This document shows, piece after piece, positions 61,713 to 64,000 of a stretch of 64,000 nucleotides of DNA; within the stretch, counting starts at the first letter, position 1, and the number at the start of each line of letters is the position of its first letter. Source of the DNA: CADEDH01 sp965216205 (lineage in GTDB: Bacteria; Actinomycetota; Acidimicrobiia; Acidimicrobiales; SZUA-35); contig OZ244139.1 in assembly GCA_965216205.1 (NCBI GenBank), positions 2,170,001-2,234,000 on the forward strand, read 5' to 3'. A program made the translations under genes and the position numbers. Under the pieces are notes generated by a model. It was given only the letters and a program-made list of their open reading frames with translations, was not told where the DNA came from and made no database searches.

Positions 61713-63071
61713 ATGGAGAGCGACAGGGCGCAGGATCCCCGAACCGCTGTGTTGGGGATCGGCAGGCGCCTGAGCAGCCCCTCCGATCTCGAGGAACGAA
61801 AGACCAACGACCCGCTCAACGCGATCAAGAAGCGGGCGCACAAGATGCTGCCCGAGCGGTTGGACGGCCGGATTCACGATCCGAACCTGTCCACCGAGGC
61901 GTTGCGGCGGCTGGTCCGAGCCGAGCTCCAGGAGGTCCTGGAGGTCGAGATGGCCCGGCTGTCCCCGGACGAGGGGGCGGCGCTGGTCGCCGAGATCAGC
62001 GAGGACTTCCTCGGTCTCGGCCCGATCGAGCCGCTCCTGTCCGACCCCGAGGTCTCGGAGGTGATGGTGAACAGCGACGACGCGATCTTCGTGGAGCGCG
62101 CCGGACGCCTCTACCTGAGTGATGCCTGCTTCGTGAGCAAGGAGCACGTGCTCCAGGTGATCCAACGCATCGTGACCTCCGTCGGTCGGCGCATCGACCA
62201 GGGCACACCGATGGTCGACGCCCGCCTCGCCGACGGCTCACGGGTGAACGCGGTGATCCCGCCGCTGGCCATCGACGGGCCGGTGCTGACGATCCGGAAG
62301 TTCTCGAAGTCGGTGATGGAGCTCGACGATCTGATCGGTGGCGGCCCGCACTCCAAGGAGATCGCCACCCTCCTGAAGGCGTGCGTGGAGAAGAAGAAGA
62401 ACATCCTCGTGTCGGGGGGAACCGGCTCGGGCAAGACGACGCTGCTCAACGCCATGAGCGCCTTCATTCCCGAGGACGAGCGCATCGTCACCATCGAGGA
62501 CGCCGCCGAGCTGCAGCTCGTCCAGCGGCACACGATCAGGCTCGAGAGCCGACCCCCGAACGTGGAGGGCGTCGGCGAGATCTCCGTCCGCGATCTTCTC
62601 CGCAACTCGCTGCGGATGCGGCCCGACCGCATCATCGTCGGCGAGGTCCGAGGAGCCGAGGCCATCGACATGTTGCAGGCGATGAACACCGGCCACGCCG
62701 GGTCGCTGTCGACCGTGCACGCCAACACCCCCCGTGACGCACTGGCTCGACTCGAGACGATGTCGCTGGCGTCCGGACTCGACCTGCCGTTGCAGGCGAT
62801 CCGGGAGCAGGTTGCATCGGCGGTCGACCTGGTCGTCCAGATCGGGCGCATGGCGGACGGTCGACGCGGTATCCGGGCCGTCGCCGAGATCGACGGCATG
62901 GACGGGACGGCCGCCAACGTGCGCGTGCTCTACGAGCTCAAGACGGCGAGCTCAGGGGAGCTCGTGATCGCGCCGACGGGCGTGGAGGCGACCTTCCTCG
63001 ACGAGCTCGGTCTCGACCCGCCGTCGACCGACCACGGCTACGGCGACGACCACCGTCACACATTCTGGTGA
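61713..63071 (+). CDS. cpaF: CpaF/TadA-like secretion ATPase
   Basis: The 452-residue protein has the type IV secretion ATPase motifs: Walker A VSGGTGSGKTTLLNAM, then ERIVTIEDAAELQL, DRIIVGEVRGAEAIDM (Walker B region) and NTGHAGSLSTVHANTPRDAL. The N-terminal part EVSEVMVNSDDAIFVERAG binds the partner. It powers Flp/Tad pilus or related export. It is followed 28 bases later by the convergent hrpA, so the downstream tadBC genes have been moved or are elsewhere. Confidence 0.92.
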   Translation: MESDRAQDPRTAVLGIGRRLSSPSDLEERKTNDPLNAIKKRAHKMLPERLDGRIHDPNLSTEALRRLVRAELQEVLEVEMARLSPDEGAALVAEISEDFLGLGPIEPLLSDPEVSEVMVNSDDAIFVERAGRLYLSDACFVSKEHVLQVIQRIVTSVGRRIDQGTPMVDARLADGSRVNAVIPPLAIDGPVLTIRKFSKSVMELDDLIGGGPHSKEIATLLKACVEKKKNILVSGGTGSGKTTLLNAMSAFIPEDERIVTIEDAAELQLVQRHTIRLESRPPNVEGVGEISVRDLLRNSLRMRPDRIIVGEVRGAEAIDMLQAMNTGHAGSLSTVHANTPRDALARLETMSLASGLDLPLQAIREQVASAVDLVVQIGRMADGRRGIRAVAEIDGMDGTAANVRVLYELKTASSGELVIAPTGVEATFLDELGLDPPSTDHGYGDDHRHTFW

Positions 63072-63099
63072 GCTGCTGGTGGCGACGGCCACCCGGGCG

Positions 63100-64000
63100 T
63101 CACCCGGTGGCCGCCATTCCGGTCCCGGCGGCGGGGGTTGCCCGCAGTCGGTCGATCGCCCGCCGCACCCGCTTGGCGCTCACCTTCTCCTTCGTGCCGA
63201 GGCGTTGGGCGAAGAGACTGATCCGGAGCTCCTCCAACATCCACACCACCGCCTCGATGTCTGGTGACGGTACTCGCCCGCTCCTGACCTCGGCCAAGGC
63301 GTTGTCGAGCCGGCGGCAGATCGCAGCCGCCTCGACGTCGCGGGCCGGGTTCTCGGCGACCGCGTCGAGCCGGATCGCGATCCCCTCGAGATAACGGGCG
63401 ACGTCGGCCAGGCGATCGATGCCGACGCCGGCGAGAAAGCCGGGGTAGGCGAGACGGGCCAGGTGGTCTCGGACGTCGGCCACCGATGCGGCGTAGGTGG
63501 GCGACGTGAGCTGGTCGAGCCGGGTGTGGATGCCGCCGACCGTCGCCACGATCGCTTCGAGCCGCTCGGCGATCACCGTGAGATCGTCGTCGAAGCGATC
63601 CCTGGTCGAGGCGACGAGACGCTCGAACTCGTCCTCCGTCATCGGTGGGCCACCGTCGTCGCTGATGGCGGCATCGAGCGCGGCGTCGATGGCGTCGTTG
63701 TACCACTCGGCCCTGGATTGCACGTGACCATGCACGAGCTGCAGCTTCGTCCGGTCGTCGAGCAGCCGGTCGAGTCGCCGGGCTGGCGATCCGACCCGGA
63801 ACCGGAGCAGCCGGCGGGCACCGTCCCAGGTGGCATCGTACTGCTCGTCTGCGGTGGCCAGGAGGCGGAGACCGACCGAGTCGCCCTCGTCGACCAGCGC
63901 CGGGTAGCCCTTGACCTGATCCACCTCGACGACCGGCGGGATCGAACCGAAGTCCCAGTCCCGGACACCGGTTCGATCCCACTCGGTACCCGCTCGGGCC
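63100..64000 (-). CDS. hrpA: ATP-dependent RNA helicase HrpA, C-terminal part cut by window edge
   Basis: The visible 299 residues of the minus-strand frame continue past base 64000 with no start. The segment GVRDWDFGSIPPVVEVDQVK, then YPALVDEGDSVGLRLL, is typical of the C-terminal DUF3418 domain of HrpA helicases. The gene ends at 63100 with KRVRRAIDRLRATPAAGTGM just before the stop. HrpA unwinds or cleaves RNA in ribosome rescue and mRNA processing. Only the helicase end is present, so the catalytic motifs cannot be checked. Confidence 0.85.
   Translation of the reverse strand, partial: ARAGTEWDRTGVRDWDFGSIPPVVEVDQVKGYPALVDEGDSVGLRLLATADEQYDATWDGARRLLRFRVGSPARRLDRLLDDRTKLQLVHGHVQSRAEWYNDAIDAALDAAISDDGGPPMTEDEFERLVASTRDRFDDDLTVIAERLEAIVATVGGIHTRLDQLTSPTYAASVADVRDHLARLAYPGFLAGVGIDRLADVARYLEGIAIRLDAVAENPARDVEAAAICRRLDNALAEVRSGRVPSPDIEAVVWMLEELRISLFAQRLGTKEKVSAKRVRRAIDRLRATPAAGTGMAATG

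Noticed and set aside
63056..63982. An alternative minus-strand frame at the right edge giving 308 residues
   Set aside because: It is very Arg-rich and motif-free; the other frame gives the HrpA C-terminal sequence and continues past the edge.

Overview
The window looks like a chromosome segment from a high-GC actinobacterium, most plausibly class Acidimicrobiia. This is inferred from the very GC-rich coding, the many F420-type luciferase-like oxidoreductases and class III CoA-transferases, the furA-katG pair, the SARP-type regulator and the mycobacterial-type SOS box. No rRNA or unambiguous phylogenetic marker is present, so the assignment is provisional.

Layout. 1-8.2 kb: a lipid or steroid-type catabolic island with F420 luciferase-like oxidoreductases, an SDR, an Ltp-like thiolase next to a DUF35 protein, and three CaiB/BaiF CoA-transferases. 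8.2-9.0 kb: tRNA-Pro, its terminator and a stem-loop-rich spacer. 9.0-18.3 kb: a five-gene minus-strand operon that makes 2,3-diaminopropionate (SbnA and SbnB types) and couples it to an A-PCP-TE synthetase, a membrane Pls/PosA-type carrier/acyltransferase protein and a 2-oxoglutarate dioxygenase. This is the strongest candidate for an undescribed natural-product system. 18.7-21.4 kb: furA and katG behind a recognisable FurA operator. 21.5-25.2 kb: small catabolic genes and a tandem-fused CoA-transferase. 25.3-30.8 kb: an AfsR/SARP regulator divergent from an MMPL exporter, with three 11-bp-phased heptamers between them. 30.7-35.3 kb: redox enzymes and a small gene under a near-perfect SOS promoter. 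35.3-38.8 kb: a Ser/Thr kinase, tRNA-Ile2 and a broken methyltransferase. 38.9-44.2 kb: a deacetylase and a B12 uptake operon (BtuF-BtuC-BtuD type) under a cobalamin riboswitch. 44.2-49.9 kb: a methyltransferase, a 31-bp tandem repeat array, a LigD-type primase/polymerase, threonine synthase, three copies of a structured RNA-like repeat, and a kinase with a sigma factor. 50-58 kb: acyl-CoA dehydrogenase, amidohydrolase, a selenocysteine peroxiredoxin read through an in-frame UGA, P450, hydrolase, aldo/keto reductase and aminotransferase. 58-64 kb: arsenite methyltransferase, SoxR, the start of a Tad/Flp locus (CpaE, CpaF) and the 3' end of hrpA.

How the genes work together. SbnA and SbnB should supply L-2,3-diaminopropionate. 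The adenylation pocket of the synthetase carries two adjacent acidic residues that suit a basic side chain, and the membrane protein resembles the terminal half of poly-amino-acid synthetases. The B12 genes form one riboswitch-controlled unit. The sigma factor and kinase are almost overlapping. Reading was done by eye; family assignments come from remembered motifs, not searches.
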